Positions 12,558 to 22,823 of a stretch of DNA of 64,000 nucleotides are shown in pieces. The notes under the pieces are model-generated. The model was not told the DNA's origin. It searched no databases and saw nothing but the letters and a program-made list of their open reading frames with translations. The number at the start of each line of letters is the position of its first letter. Positions within the stretch are counted from its first letter, which is position 1. The stretch is from the NCBI GenBank assembly GCA_951799425.1, contig OX637397.1:2285001-2349000 (forward strand). Direction: 5' to 3'. The position numbers and the translations under genes are program-made. The DNA comes from Ilex aquifolium (Eukaryota > Streptophyta > Magnoliopsida > Aquifoliales > Aquifoliaceae).

Positions 12558-13277
12558 TGCCCCGTGTCCGAGGAAACTTGGAGAGGGAGGCATTTGTTTG
12601 AATCTTGGCGGTGGAGACTCCCCCTTCTGATAGACGTCTTCTTCCCTTTCACAATGTTTCTTGCGGATACCCAAGTCTTTTTTCTATTTTTGCTTGGATT
12701 CTTAAAGGAGCTCTTGATTTCCAATTTGGGTTTTTTCCCGGTAAATCTTCGAACGGTCATAACTTTGCGCACGAGAGTCCGTTTAAGGCGAATTTTTTTT
12801 TGAATCTGGGTATTTTTTCGAGATCTGCGACATACAAATGCCAAAGGCGGTTTGGTCAACAATTTTTCCCAAAAAATGCTCCTATCTCTCTGAATTTGAG
12901 TTTTAGCCGCAACTCAGTGAAACCGACGGTGGTGAAGAGTTCTTGACTTTGTCTCTAATTTCTGGAGCTCCTGTTGATAGGGAGAGATGGCGGAGACTTC
13001 TTTTTCTTTAGGTGTGGTGTCTTCTTCCCTTTCACAAAGAGTTCTAGAGAGAGGTGGAGCTCTTCTTGAGATTTTTTGAAGACCCAAGACTTTTTCTATT
13101 TTTGGTTAAATTTTTAAAGAGAGCCCTTGATTTTCAATTTGGGCTTTCCCTTTTTAAAAACCCTAGGATATATAAATAGAAACTTCCTTCTTCTTCTACC
13201 CATTTCCACATAGAGTCTTTCTTGGAGTGAGAGAGGTGAAACTTTCTTGAGTTTTGAAGACCCAAGACTAGAGATTC

Positions 13278-16058
13278 TTGGGTTTGAGCACACCCACCTT
13301 CTTCCACCCATTCAAGAATACTTCCTTGACAACCTTGAAGACTTTGTGCTTTTGGGTTTTGAGTTTGAGCATAAAGGAGAAGAAACCCATTTCTTTTTTT
13401 CAAGAAGCCATAGCCGAAATTTCCTTGGGTGTTCATGGATCAAGAGAATGTTGGAGAGGTTGGGCGAGATGCCCTTGTGCTTGGAAAGGTTGGGCGAGAT
13501 GCCCATATGCTGGGGAAGGTTGGGCGAGATGCCCATTTGCTGGGGAAGCTTGGGCGAGATGCCCATTTGCTGGGGAAGCTTGGGCTGGCTTGGACATCAA
13601 CTTGGGCGCCATAGGCGCTAACCCAGGAGGCGAGGAAGAGGCTGGTCTAGGCGGTATTGGGCGCGAGGGCTGCTTGGGCACCATGGGAGTTGGAAATTCT
13701 GATTTAGGTGCCATGGGAGCCGAAAATTTTGATCTAGGTGCCATGGGAGCCGAAAATTCTGATCTAGGTGCCATGGGAGTTACTCCTGCTGATTTGGGCG
13801 AGATGGGCAGGCCAGGCGCCATGCCAGGCGCCTCTTTGGGTGAGGTGGCCATTCCGGGCGCTGGGCTTCATCCACTAGGCGATCAGAGAGGGTCAGGCAC
13901 CTTGCCTGGCGCTGGGCTTCATCCATTAGGCGATCAGAGAGGGTCAGGCACCTCTCCAGGTGCTGGACTGAGTGGTTCAGAGCACACGGCTCAGGAGGTG
14001 GGCACTATGGGTACTTTTCAAGGCAAGGATCCTAGCGGCGGTTTGGGTAATCCTTCACGTCTTCGCAACAAAAAACACAAAGTAATCTATGACGACGACG
14101 GGTCCAAGGTAAGCACCCTTGTCAGCACTTTAACTTCAGATGCCGATATTTCGCGGATTATTTCTACATACCGCATTCCTCCTACTGTATTGTGCCGTCG
14201 AGCAGAAAAATGTGAGCGAGCTTGCGATGACTCTTCTGGTGACATTGTCATTTATGAGGAGATGTTTGAGGTTGGCCTCAGGCTTCCTATCCCTTCTCCT
14301 ATTTGTGGTATTTTGAACTATTTTTCATTGACGCCCGGACGGTTGACACCCAATGGTTGGAGGGTTCTACTAGCCTTTCTGGAATTGTGGAGAAAAGTGC
14401 ACCAAGAGGATGTTTCTGCCACTGAGTTCCATGCAGCCTATTTCTTGAGTGAGACTCCGGCTCCCAACCGAGATTGGTATTATTTTAATCCGAGGGGAGG
14501 CAAGCTAATTACTGGGTTGGCCTCCAACTGCCATAGCTGGAAAATTCGTTTCATATTTGTCGGTGGAGAGTGGGCTTCAGATGTCGATAGGGCACTGGTA
14601 CCATCACGCTGGGTCGTTCCAAAGAAAGTCGGTACGTCCCATATTCTCAATCTTCTCTTGGCTCATTCCTTGTAGATTGTGTACCCACCAAGTTTCTTGC
14701 AGGTTGTCCCGTCTTTACCAAAGATCAAGAGCGGAAGCTGAAAGCCATGAGAACTCATCCTACGAGAGACTTTGGGGATCTTTTGCTCAAAGACGGTGGG
14801 GTTAAAGGCCCTCCTCCGATTCGTGCTAAAGCCACTGCTCCCTCCTTACAGTCTGGTGGCTCCTCTTTAAAGAGGAAGGGTGAGTTGATTCTTGAATGCC
14901 CTTTTATTTTACTTGGTGTCTCGCGTGAGTCTAACACTGCATTTTCTTTTCAGCTATATATAAAGGAGTGATTGGGTCTCGCCTTTCCAGCAGGAGTCCT
15001 CCTCCTTCCAAGGTGGCAAGGACAGATGATGCCCCCCAAGTGGTTTTGGCGATGGGCGAGGCTGACACGTCTCAAGCATCTCATTCGTCAGATCCTCATA
15101 CGTGCCTTCATCCGGTGACCCCTCCAGTTGCTGCTACTCCAGAGACTTCCTCACCGGGCACTTCTCCTCTGTCTTCTCCTCCCGTGGGAACTTCTGCAGA
15201 GGCACCTTTTTGGTCTCGCCCCATGCTGGGCAACCCGGCAGTTATTAGAGAAAGGCTTGGGAGGTTTGTATATATCCCTGAGGTTAACCAGATGAACACT
15301 TTGAGCACCGAGAGGGTCGTCAACATGTACTTGGAGGGTCTGGCTCAGGTAAGGGTTTGTTATTCCCTTTTTTTTCGTCCTTTCTCATTTTTATCATATC
15401 TTTATCTTTTATTTAATTCAGGTCTCGACTATGTCTCTCTGCCTGTCTTCGAGAGCCTATGCCCATGGTATCCTGAGGCAGGAACATGTCGCCGTCCAAA
15501 AGGAACTTCTTGCCACTCAGGGGAAGATTGTTGAGCTTGAAGCTGCTGACGGGGTTTCTAAGAGTGAGCTTGCGCTGGCCTATGAGAAGGTATCCAGACT
15601 TGAGTCCGAGCTTTTGGCATTCCGCGAGAGGGATGCGCTCAGAGAAGATGAGCTAGCCGTGGCCCGCGAGGTGGCAACTAAGCTCGAGGCTGAGCTTTTG
15701 GCGACCTGTAGGAGGGACGCGCTCAGGGAGGCTGAGCTTTCAGTGACCCGCGAGAGGGTCATGCTCAGAGAGGCAGCTTTGGAGGCAGAGTTGAAGGCGG
15801 CTCACGAGAGAGCTTTGCAGGCTGAAGAGAAGGCTGCAACAGCTGAGAGGGACTTGGCGAATGGCCTTGCGGATGCCTTCATCGATGGTTATGATGAGCT
15901 CCGAGGGAGGATTTCTGCCGCCCATCCTGATATTGATGTTTCAGGTTTCAGGTTTCTTGCCTGGGGAGTTTGATGAAGATGAGGGAGGATCTGGCGAAGA
16001 CGAGGATGATGCGGAAGGTGGCCAGGAGGAGGTGGAGGACGATCATGAGAGCAGTTAG
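13278..16058 (+). CDS. Antisense ORF region (aORF) of the Tat element, gypsy-type transposon N-terminal domain
   Basis: Located between integrase and the 3' LTR and read on the strand opposite to gag-pol. Open segments occur at 13278-14675, about 14747-14890, about 14950-15350 and 15431-16058, separated by intron-like stretches. Spliced antisense ORFs of this kind are known in Tat-lineage elements. The first segment starts with Gly/Ala-rich repeats, then a conserved globular part (IPSPICGILNYFSLTPGRL, GWRVLLAFLELW, FHAAYFLSETP, WKIRFIFVGGEW). I recognise this part as the domain called putative gypsy-type transposon or Transposase_28-like in plant genomes. The last segment is a long Glu/Ala/Arg coiled coil with a strongly acidic end (15960-16058). 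Function is unknown. It is treated here as part of the fossil. Confidence 0.75.
13457..13590 (+). repeat. 30-bp tandem repeat inside the aORF
   Basis: About four units of 30 bp, each starting GTTGGGCGAGATGCCC and followed by a variable half. It is followed at 13690-13800 by a second array based on GGTGCCATGGGAG. The units are multiples of three, so the protein stays open. Confidence 0.85.
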
Positions 16059-16305
16059 AGTGTTAGGGACTTTTGGTGATTTTTGCTTTTAGGAAAGGCA
16101 GTCTGTAGCCTTGTTTTTGTACTGATACTCCTTTGAAATGAAATGTAAAGATCGTTTTTGGAGTAAAATGTAGAGTTTTATTCATTCATTGCAAATACTG
16201 GGTGGTAACCCCAAAAGTACACTGAATGTTGGGCAATAACCCCCAAAAAAGGTAGAAAATAAAACCAAGTCCCCACTGTCTATTACTTTGAATTCTCCCA
16301 AGATG

Positions 16306-17640
16306 TCATTGGTAGTACCTCTTCAAGTGTTCGGCATTCCACGGATGGAGTAAGACCTTTCCTTCAAAGTTCCGGATCTTGTAGGTGCCCGGCCTCACTA
16401 CCTCTGTTATGAGGTAGGGTCCTTCCCAATTTGGTCCCAGTTTCCCTTTGCGTGCATCCTTTGTGGCGAGGATCACTTTTTTGAGGACCAGGTCCCTTGG
16501 TTGGAAGGAGCGAGGCTTCACCCTCGAATTGTAATACTTCGCCATGCGTCTTTTGTACTCTGTGTTGCGAACTGTAGCCATCTCCCTTGCCTCCTCCACT
16601 AAGTCGAGGTTGATGCGGAGTCCTTCTTCGTTGGTGATGGGGTTGTGGTATTGGACCCTTAGAGAGTGTACTCCTATCTCGACTGGGATGACTGCCTCAG
16701 TTCCAAAGGTGAGGGAAAAAGGGGTCTCCCCAGTAGGAGTTCTTGGCGTGGTTCGATAAGTCCACAATACGCCTGGTAGCTCGTCCACCCAAAGACCCTT
16801 CGCTCTTTCGAGCCTTGTCTTTAAGTTACGTAGCACCGTTCTCACCATGACCTCTGCTTGTCCATTTGTCTGCGGGTGTGCTGGGCTGGAGTGAGGTTGT
16901 TTTATCTGAAGGTCGGAGCAGAAACTGTTGAGTAGTTTATTGTCGAATTGCTTCGCGTTGTCGCTGACGATGTCGTGGGGTATCCCGAAGCGGCAGACCA
17001 GGTTCTTCCAGATGAAGTCTTTCACCTTTGCATCTGTTATTCTTGCTAAAGGTTCAGCTTCTGCCCATTTGGTGAAGTAGTCGACTGCCACCAGCACGAA
17101 TTTGCACTGTCCCTTGCTTAGAGGTAAGGGGCCTAGTATATCAATCCCCCATCTGGAGAAGGGCCATGGACTTATGATAGTTGTTAGCTCCTCCGGTGGT
17201 TGTCTAGACACAGTTGCGAAGCGTTGGCACTTGTCGCACTTTTTGGAGAACTCTTGGGCGTCCCTTGCCATGGAAGGCCAGAAGTAGCCTTGTCTGAGTG
17301 CCTTGTAGGCAAGGGAGCGCCCTCCAGAGTGGTTCCCGTAGATCCCTTCGTGAATCTCTCGCAGGACATATTGAGCTTCTTCTGGTACAAGGCACCGTAG
17401 CAAAGGCAATGAATAGCCTTTCTTATATAAGGTATCCTGCAGGATGGTGAACTTGGAGGCTCTCATTCTTAGCTTCCTGGCCTCTAACGGATCATCTGGT
17501 AGTACACCTTCTTGGAGGTATGCCCTTATTGGGGTCATCCAACTCGACTCGATTGATGCACAGTTGACATTTGTGGTCACTATGTCCAATTTGCTTGGCT
17601 CGAGTTGGTGACCAATGAATGCTGGTTCCTCTTGTGAGGC
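16306..17640 (-). CDS. Integrase region of Tat element pol
   Basis: On the minus strand this carries the zinc-binding start of integrase (CDKCQRFA), the catalytic core start (WGIDILGPLPLSKGQ, VDYFTKWAEAEPL) and a C-terminal region with NWEGPYLITEVVRPGTYKI. Integrase inserts the element DNA into the host chromosome. Its position at the end of pol is diagnostic of Ty3/gypsy. Part of the fossil element. Confidence 0.9.
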   Translation of the reverse strand, partial: ASQEEPAFIGHQLEPSKLDIVTTNVNCASIESSWMTPIRAYLQEGVLPDDPLEARKLRMRASKFTILQDTLYKKGYSLPLLRCLVPEEAQYVLREIHEGIYGNHSGGRSLAYKALRQGYFWPSMARDAQEFSKKCDKCQRFATVSRQPPEELTTIISPWPFSRWGIDILGPLPLSKGQCKFVLVAVDYFTKWAEAEPLARITDAKVKDFIWKNLVCRFGIPHDIVSDNAKQFDNKLLNSFCSDLQIKQPHSSPAHPQTNGQAEVMVRTVLRNLKTRLERAKGLWVDELPGVLWTYRTTPRTPTGETPFSLTFGTEAVIPVEIGVHSLRVQYHNPITNEEGLRINLDLVEEAREMATVRNTEYKRRMAKYYNSRVKPRSFQPRDLVLKKVILATKDARKGKLGPNWEGPYLITEVVRPGTYKIRNFEGKVLLHPWNAEHLKRYYQ

Positions 17641-18624
17641 TTGCAAGGTTGAGGCGAGCCTTGCAAGTGCATCGGCCGCCATATTGTCTTCTCTGGGGAT
17701 ATGGCGAATCTGAAAGTAGTGGAACTTTGCCGTTAAACTTTTCGCCATAGCAAGGTACTCCTGCATTCTTGCTCCCTTTGCTTCAAACTCGTCTTTCACT
17801 TGGTTAACTACCAGCTGGGAGTCACTGTATGTGGCAAGTTGTTGGGCTTCCATTTCGGCTGCCAACCTTAATCCCGAGAGGAGGGCTTCGTATTCCGCCT
17901 CATTGTTGGAGGCAAGAAAGTGAAGCTTTACCGCATACTTGAGAGTGGTGCCATCTGGGCTGATCAAGACTAGGTCTGCTCCTCCTCCTTCGTTGGTTGA
18001 GGAGCCATCAACGTAGAGTTTCTAGAGTGATGGAGAAGACTGATCAGAGGTTTCTGGAAGAGGTAAGTCCATAGGGCGAGTTGCCTGGGTACCAGGTTGG
18101 GATCCAGAAGGAGTCTGGACGCCAGAGGGAGCTTCCTGGGCGCCAGTCTGGGCATCAGAGGGGGTCTGGGCACCTGAGGGACTTGCCTAGGCGCCATCAA
18201 GGGTGGATGAGGAGGCTTGGGCACCTGAGGACCTTGCCTGGGCGCCATCTAGGGTGGCTGAGGAGGCTTGGGCGCCTGAGGGCCTTACCTGGGCGCCATC
18301 AGGGGTGGCTGAGGAGGCCTGGGCGCCATCAGGGATGCCTAAGGAGGCTTGGGCGCCTGAGGGCCTTGTCTGGGCGCCTGAGGGCCTTGTCTAGGCGCCA
18401 TCAGGGGTGCCTGAAGAGGCCTGGGCGTCATCAAGGGTGCCTAAAGAGGCCTGGGCGTCATCAGGGGTGTTTGAGCGAGTCTCCTCCTTTGCTGGTGTAA
18501 GCTCGGCAATGAAATCCGTCAATACTTGTGCTTTGATGGCTGCTCTTGGTTGATATTGAATGTCAAATTCGCCAAGCTCCACTGCCCATTTAAGGAGTCT
18601 TCCGGATACGTCCGGCTTTCCCAA
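17641..18624 (-). CDS. Two RNase H regions of Tat element pol, with repetitive linker
   Basis: The part nearest RT (18490-18624) ends the usual gypsy RNase H (WAVELGEFDIQYQPR). A second domain at about 17650-17967 has NNEAEYEALLSGLRLA and YSDSQLVVNQV, typical of the extra plant-type RNase H known from Tat elements. Between them, 18020-18480 is a GC-rich array of imperfect units of about 48 bp built on GGGCGCC. Confidence 0.8.
18020..18480. repeat. GC-rich imperfect tandem array between the two RNase H regions
   Basis: The plus strand repeats variants of GAGGCTTGGGCGCCTGAGG and CTGGGCGCCATCAGGGGTG for about 460 bp. The motif GGGCGCC recurs in the aORF start and the gag start of the same element. 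Confidence 0.8.
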
Positions 18625-18728
18625 TACCCTTTTTAGAGGTTGATCTGTAACGACAACAATGTTGTGGCTTTGAAAGTAGTGTCACAGGCGTCTTGCCGCT
18701 GAGATCAAGGCGAGCGCTAGTTTCTCAA

Positions 18729-20033
18729 CTACAGTATATCTGACTTCTGCCCCCTGTATGCTCTGCTCACATAGTAGATAGGTTTTTTCACTCCATCACT
18801 GTTTCTGACAAGAACTGAGCTCACTGCCGATGAGGAGGCAGACAAGTATAAATACAAGGTTTCTCCTAGAGCGGCATGTGAAAGGAGGGGTGGTGTAGCT
18901 AGGTAGGCCTTGAGCCTTTGGAAGGCTTCCTTTGCCTCCTGTCCCCACTCGAAGGCTTTTCGGAGAATTTTGAAGAATGGGAGACATTTGTCTGCAGATT
19001 TGGAGACGAACCTATTGAGTGCTGCGATTCTCCCATTGAGGCGTTGGAGCTCCTTAGTTGAGGAGGGGGACTTCATGTCGAGGATAGCCTTGATCTTATC
19101 GGGGTTTGCCTCGATTCCCCTTTGATTGACCATAAAGCCTAGAAATTTTCCTGACCTCACGCCAAAGGCGCACTTCTCAGGATTGAGCTTCATGTGGTAG
19201 GACTTCAGGACATTGAAGGTTTTCTGGAGGTGATCGATGTGGTCTATTGCTACGAGACTTTTCACTAACATATCATCCACGTATACTTCCATCGTTCGCC
19301 TAATTTGAGACTCGAACATCTTGTTCACCAACCGTTGGTAGGTTGCTCCTGCATTTTTCAGTCCAAAGGGCATGACCCTGTAGCAGTAGGTCCCCTTTGG
19401 AGTAATGAATGATGTCTTCTCTTGGTCTGGGGGATACATCCTAATCTGGTTATACCCAGAGTATGCATCCAAGAAAGTGAGCAACTCATGCCCCACAGTT
19501 GCGTCGATGAGGAGATCGATCCGTGGTAACGAGTAGTTGTCTTTTGGGCATGCCTTGTTGAGTTCTGAGAAGTCGACGCAAAGGCGCCATTTCCCATTAG
19601 TCTTAGTGACCATCACCACGTTGGAGAGCCATTCAGGATATGCTACTTCTCTGACAGCCCCGTTGTCTACTAGCTTTCCCACCTCTTTGTCCATAGCTTG
19701 GGCCCTTTCAGTGGAGGTACCCCTTAGCTTTTGGCGAACAGGCTTGTGACGTGGGTCAACATTGAGTCGGTGCGTGACCACTTCTGGGTCGATGCCCTCA
19801 AGGTCTGCATGTGACCATGCGAAGACGTCCATGTTACTTTTCAAAAAATCTATCAGCGGGCCAACCAGATCTTCAGAAAGGGAAGAGCCAACGTATATTC
19901 TTCTGTCCGGGTGATCTTCATCCAAAATCACGGGGGTGAGCTCCTCCACCGGTTCTCCTCTTTCTATAGTAGAGTCATCCCTCGGGTCCAGGATTTCAAC
20001 TTGCAAAGCTTCATGTGGCTTCCTGGTCTTCAT
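18729..20033 (-). CDS. Reverse transcriptase region of Tat element pol
   Basis: On the minus strand it shows the RT blocks WRLCVDFSELNKACPKDNY, LTFLDAYSGYNQI, VMPFGLKNAGATYQ and the catalytic YVDD in MEVYVDDMLVKS, then the thumb and connection region. RT copies the element RNA into DNA. Part of the fossil element; its closest class is Ty3/gypsy, Tat. Confidence 0.92.
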   Translation of the reverse strand: MKTRKPHEALQVEILDPRDDSTIERGEPVEELTPVILDEDHPDRRIYVGSSLSEDLVGPLIDFLKSNMDVFAWSHADLEGIDPEVVTHRLNVDPRHKPVRQKLRGTSTERAQAMDKEVGKLVDNGAVREVAYPEWLSNVVMVTKTNGKWRLCVDFSELNKACPKDNYSLPRIDLLIDATVGHELLTFLDAYSGYNQIRMYPPDQEKTSFITPKGTYCYRVMPFGLKNAGATYQRLVNKMFESQIRRTMEVYVDDMLVKSLVAIDHIDHLQKTFNVLKSYHMKLNPEKCAFGVRSGKFLGFMVNQRGIEANPDKIKAILDMKSPSSTKELQRLNGRIAALNRFVSKSADKCLPFFKILRKAFEWGQEAKEAFQRLKAYLATPPLLSHAALGETLYLYLSASSSAVSSVLVRNSDGVKKPIYYVSRAYRGQKSDIL

Positions 20034-20105
20034 GGAGGAGACATAGCATTCCCTTGCTGCTACCTGGTCTCCTCTGACCTCTCCAACTCCGTTAGGGGTT
20101 GGAAA

Positions 20106-20837
20106 TCAGAGGATGAGGTGATAGGTGGAGGGCACGGCTCTTAATGTATTGAGAGCAGGTCGCCCTAATATGATGTTATAAGCTGATGGGCAATCTATCA
20201 CCAGAAAGTTGACCATGACTGAGGAGCTTCGGGGCGCTGTTCCGGCTGTGACTGGTAGGGTGATGGACCCTAGGGGGTACACCTTCTCCCCTGAGAACCC
20301 AATGAGGGGAGATTTGATGGACTGCAGTCTCTCCCTGCCCAGGTTGAGCTTGTCAAAAGCTTCTGCAAATAGGATATCGGCAGAGCTGCCGCTGTCCACT
20401 AGTATTTTGCGCACTTGGAAATTGGCAACCGTCATGGTGAGCACCAGGGGGTCGTCATGGGGGTACTGAATTCCTTCTAGGTCCTTATCTGAGAAAGATA
20501 TAACCTCATTGGTGCCTTGCCTGGGCGCTTTGGACGGGTGCCCTTCGTCAAGGTGCCTCGCCTTCCTGGCGTGGGCCTTCATGGCAGAGAGGGACTCTCC
20601 ACCTCCTGCTAATCCTCCCGAGATGGTGTGAATTTTCCCAACATGATGTTGCTCTTCTTGGTTATGGGGTGGCTGCGGCGCCTGTCCTCTACCAGCAACA
20701 TAATGGCGTAGGTGGCCACGTTGAATGAGATCCTCAATTTGCCTTTTGAGTTCATAGCAGTCGTCGGTGTCATGCCCGTGGTCGCGGTGGAAGCGGCAAT
20801 GCTTGTTAGGATTTATGTGATTGGGAGGAGACTTCAT
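20106..20837 (-). CDS. Gag end and protease region of the Tat element
   Basis: On the minus strand it begins with the CRFHRDHGHDTDDCYEL block that ends Tat gag proteins. It then carries the aspartic protease active site ILVDSGSSADILF and a second conserved block, NIILGRPALNTL. The protease would cut the polyprotein. Part of the fossil element. Confidence 0.88.
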   Translation of the reverse strand: MKSPPNHINPNKHCRFHRDHGHDTDDCYELKRQIEDLIQRGHLRHYVAGRGQAPQPPHNQEEQHHVGKIHTISGGLAGGGESLSAMKAHARKARHLDEGHPSKAPRQGTNEVISFSDKDLEGIQYPHDDPLVLTMTVANFQVRKILVDSGSSADILFAEAFDKLNLGRERLQSIKSPLIGFSGEKVYPLGSITLPVTAGTAPRSSSVMVNFLVIDCPSAYNIILGRPALNTLRAVPSTYHLIL

Positions 20838-21059
20838 CTTCTCTGGCCACTTTACTGCGGGGTCATCCTGGATCTGGAATAGGATGTGCCCGAGATCGGC
20901 ATTGAGGGGTGTGAAGGCTTGTCGATCCCTCTGAGGGGCCGGACCTAATCGGTCTCTGACGGGAACCTTCTCTGTTCTGCTCTGTTTGTTGCTAGTCTCC
21001 TTCTTGTCGTCTCTCTCTCTTTCCTTCCTCTTGTCCCCAGAAGATCTGGAGGACTTACC

Positions 21060-22196
21060 TCACCTGGCCCTCGTGACATCCTCAGCGTTTATGTATTTCT
21101 GGGCTTTTGCTAGCAGCTTTGGCATGCTCTTTGGTGGACGCTTCATCACCGAGAAGAGGAAGCTTGATGAGCGGAGGCCTCCCAGGAAGGCAGTCATCGT
21201 CACTTTGTCGTCAGGTTCATCAACTTGAAGTACCTCCTCGTTAAAACGAGTGAGGTAGCTCCTCAGGGTCTCCTCATGGTCCTGCTTTATACTGAGCAGG
21301 TAAGTGACTGGCTTTTGGTGGCGACGCCCTCCAATGAAATGTGACACGAATGACCTGCTTAGCTCAGCAAATGAGGCAATGGATGCCGGGGAGAGCTTAG
21401 CAAACCATTGCCAGGCGGATCCCTTTAATGTGGTTGGGAACGTCCTACACATGATTTTGTCTGGGACGTTGTGCAACTGCATCAGAGTTTTGTAGGTGTC
21501 GAGATGGTCTAGTGGGTCCTTTGCTTTTGTTCCATCAAAGACCTCCACAGAGGGCATTTTGAACTTTTGGGGTAGAGGGTAGTTTGCAACATCGGGCTTG
21601 AAAGGCGTGTCAGTTCGCCGCACAAGATAGTCCACTGTTTCTGGTCCTTGCGCCTTCATGGCGTTGAAGACGTCACCTAGCTGGTTTTGCACTTCCTTGA
21701 TTTTCTCATCCCAAAGGTTGGGAGCTCCTCTGGGGTGGTCATGAAAGTGACTCCCATGCTCCACGCTTTGGTTTTCGCCCTCGTCCTCTTGGAGAGGAGG
21801 GCCTTCACCATGGGAAGCAGGAGGAGGGGGTGGAGGTCCTTCATGGTGAGCCTCCCTGTGTAGAGCCTCCCTGTTTATGGCGCCCAGGGGGACTCCAAAG
21901 GGGGCGCCTAGCCCTACGGGGGCGCCTAGATGTGGAACGGCAGGGCGTGGAGCTCCTTGACCCCAAGGACGTGGGGCTCCTCCAAGCTGCGCTCCGCCGA
22001 GTTGTGCTCCTCCTCGTCTGGCGAGCATAAGTTGTAGCATCTGCTGGTTTTGGGCCACCAGCTGCTGCATGGTCTCCAACATTTGTTGAGAATTTGGAGC
22101 TGGAGCATTCGGTACATGGTTGGCAGGTGGAGGAACCTCCTCCTCTCGTGGAGGATTGTCTTCATGCTGGTTCATGGATCTGGTAGTGATCGCCAT
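21060..22196 (-). CDS. Gag region of the Tat element
   Basis: On the minus strand it starts MAITTRSMNQHEDNPPREEE, has a Pro/Gly-rich and Gln-rich N-terminal third, then the retrotransposon gag capsid-like fold (DPLDHLDTYKTLMQLHNVPD, FPTTLKGSAWQWF). Gag forms the particle shell. The start lies 67 bp inside the 5' LTR border. Part of the fossil element. Confidence 0.88.
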   Translation of the reverse strand: MAITTRSMNQHEDNPPREEEVPPPANHVPNAPAPNSQQMLETMQQLVAQNQQMLQLMLARRGGAQLGGAQLGGAPRPWGQGAPRPAVPHLGAPVGLGAPFGVPLGAINREALHREAHHEGPPPPPPASHGEGPPLQEDEGENQSVEHGSHFHDHPRGAPNLWDEKIKEVQNQLGDVFNAMKAQGPETVDYLVRRTDTPFKPDVANYPLPQKFKMPSVEVFDGTKAKDPLDHLDTYKTLMQLHNVPDKIMCRTFPTTLKGSAWQWFAKLSPASIASFAELSRSFVSHFIGGRRHQKPVTYLLSIKQDHEETLRSYLTRFNEEVLQVDEPDDKVTMTAFLGGLRSSSFLFSVMKRPPKSMPKLLAKAQKYINAEDVTRAR

Positions 22197-22244
22197 TGTT
22201 TCAGTAAAAATGAATTGTGTTTAGGAATGAGAATTCTGTCGATT

Positions 22245-22261
22245 CCCACAGACGACGCCAA
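22245..22261 (-). other. Primer binding site candidate of the Tat element
   Basis: Just inside the 5' LTR the minus strand reads TGGCGTCGTCTGTGGGA, the kind of TGGCG start seen in plant gypsy primer sites. I could not assign the tRNA. Confidence 0.5.
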
Positions 22262-22263
22262 AC

Positions 22264-22823
22264 TGATGATACACAAATTGGTTTTTGTGCACCACAGTCA
22301 AATAAATAATATAAAATGCAATGAACAAACAATTAATGACAAATATGGCAAGTAAGGGACCAACACAGAGAGATTTATAGTGGTTCGGCCGTGGCCTACG
22401 TCCACTTTGAATGGCAACGGTGGCCTTTGATGTTATTTATTGATTAATAATCGTCACCGGAGCTACAGAGCTTTTTTGGGAAATAAGAGCAACGACCTTG
22501 TGGTATTGAGGTAGGAGATGAGGTATTCTTGGGAGGCATGCCCTAGATGGTGAGAGGGATTTACATTTTATAGAGCTAGGGTTTTGAGGTGAGGCGGTGA
22601 CGTGAGGGAGGGGTTTCCTAATTAGGTAGGGTTTCTCCGTGCGCCGCATCTCTCTCCTTCGTACTCCAATTCCTTTTGAGGAGGGCCCCAGATGGATTGA
22701 ACTTGGATTTAGCCTTGGTGGGTCTTTGCACTTTGGGCTTCATTGGGCCTGCTGGATAAATACAAATCTTTATTTGTAATTGGGCTTGAGCTTGGATTTG
22801 AGCCTTTCGGGCCTGGCCCATCA
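22264..22823 (-). repeat. 5' LTR of the Tat element (right copy)
   Basis: 560 bp, ungapped match to 11986-12545. It is followed by the target duplication AATAG at 22824-22828. As the 5' LTR it should hold the element's own promoter, reading leftward. Confidence 0.96.

Larger units (their letters stand above)
11986..22823 (-). mobile_element. Tat-lineage Ty3/gypsy LTR retrotransposon with antisense ORF
   Basis: A 10,838-bp element whose coding strand is minus. The LTRs are 11986-12545 and 22264-22823, both 560 bp, with TG...CA ends. It is flanked by the 5-bp target duplication AATAG (11981-11985 and 22824-22828). Order along the element: 5' LTR (right), primer-binding-site region, gag, protease, reverse transcriptase, RNase H, a second RNase H, integrase, an antisense ORF region on the plus strand, polypurine tract, 3' LTR (left). 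Pol order with integrase last places it in Ty3/gypsy. The second RNase H and the extra antisense ORF are known traits of the Tat lineage. I count about 16 LTR differences (2.9 percent), suggesting roughly 1-2 million years depending on the rate assumed. Gag-pol looks broken at about four or five places, so it is a young fossil, structurally full length. Confidence 0.95.

Noticed and set aside
13457-13590. CRISPR-like array
   Set aside because: The units are contiguous tandem repeats inside a retroelement frame, with no unique spacers, in a plant genome.
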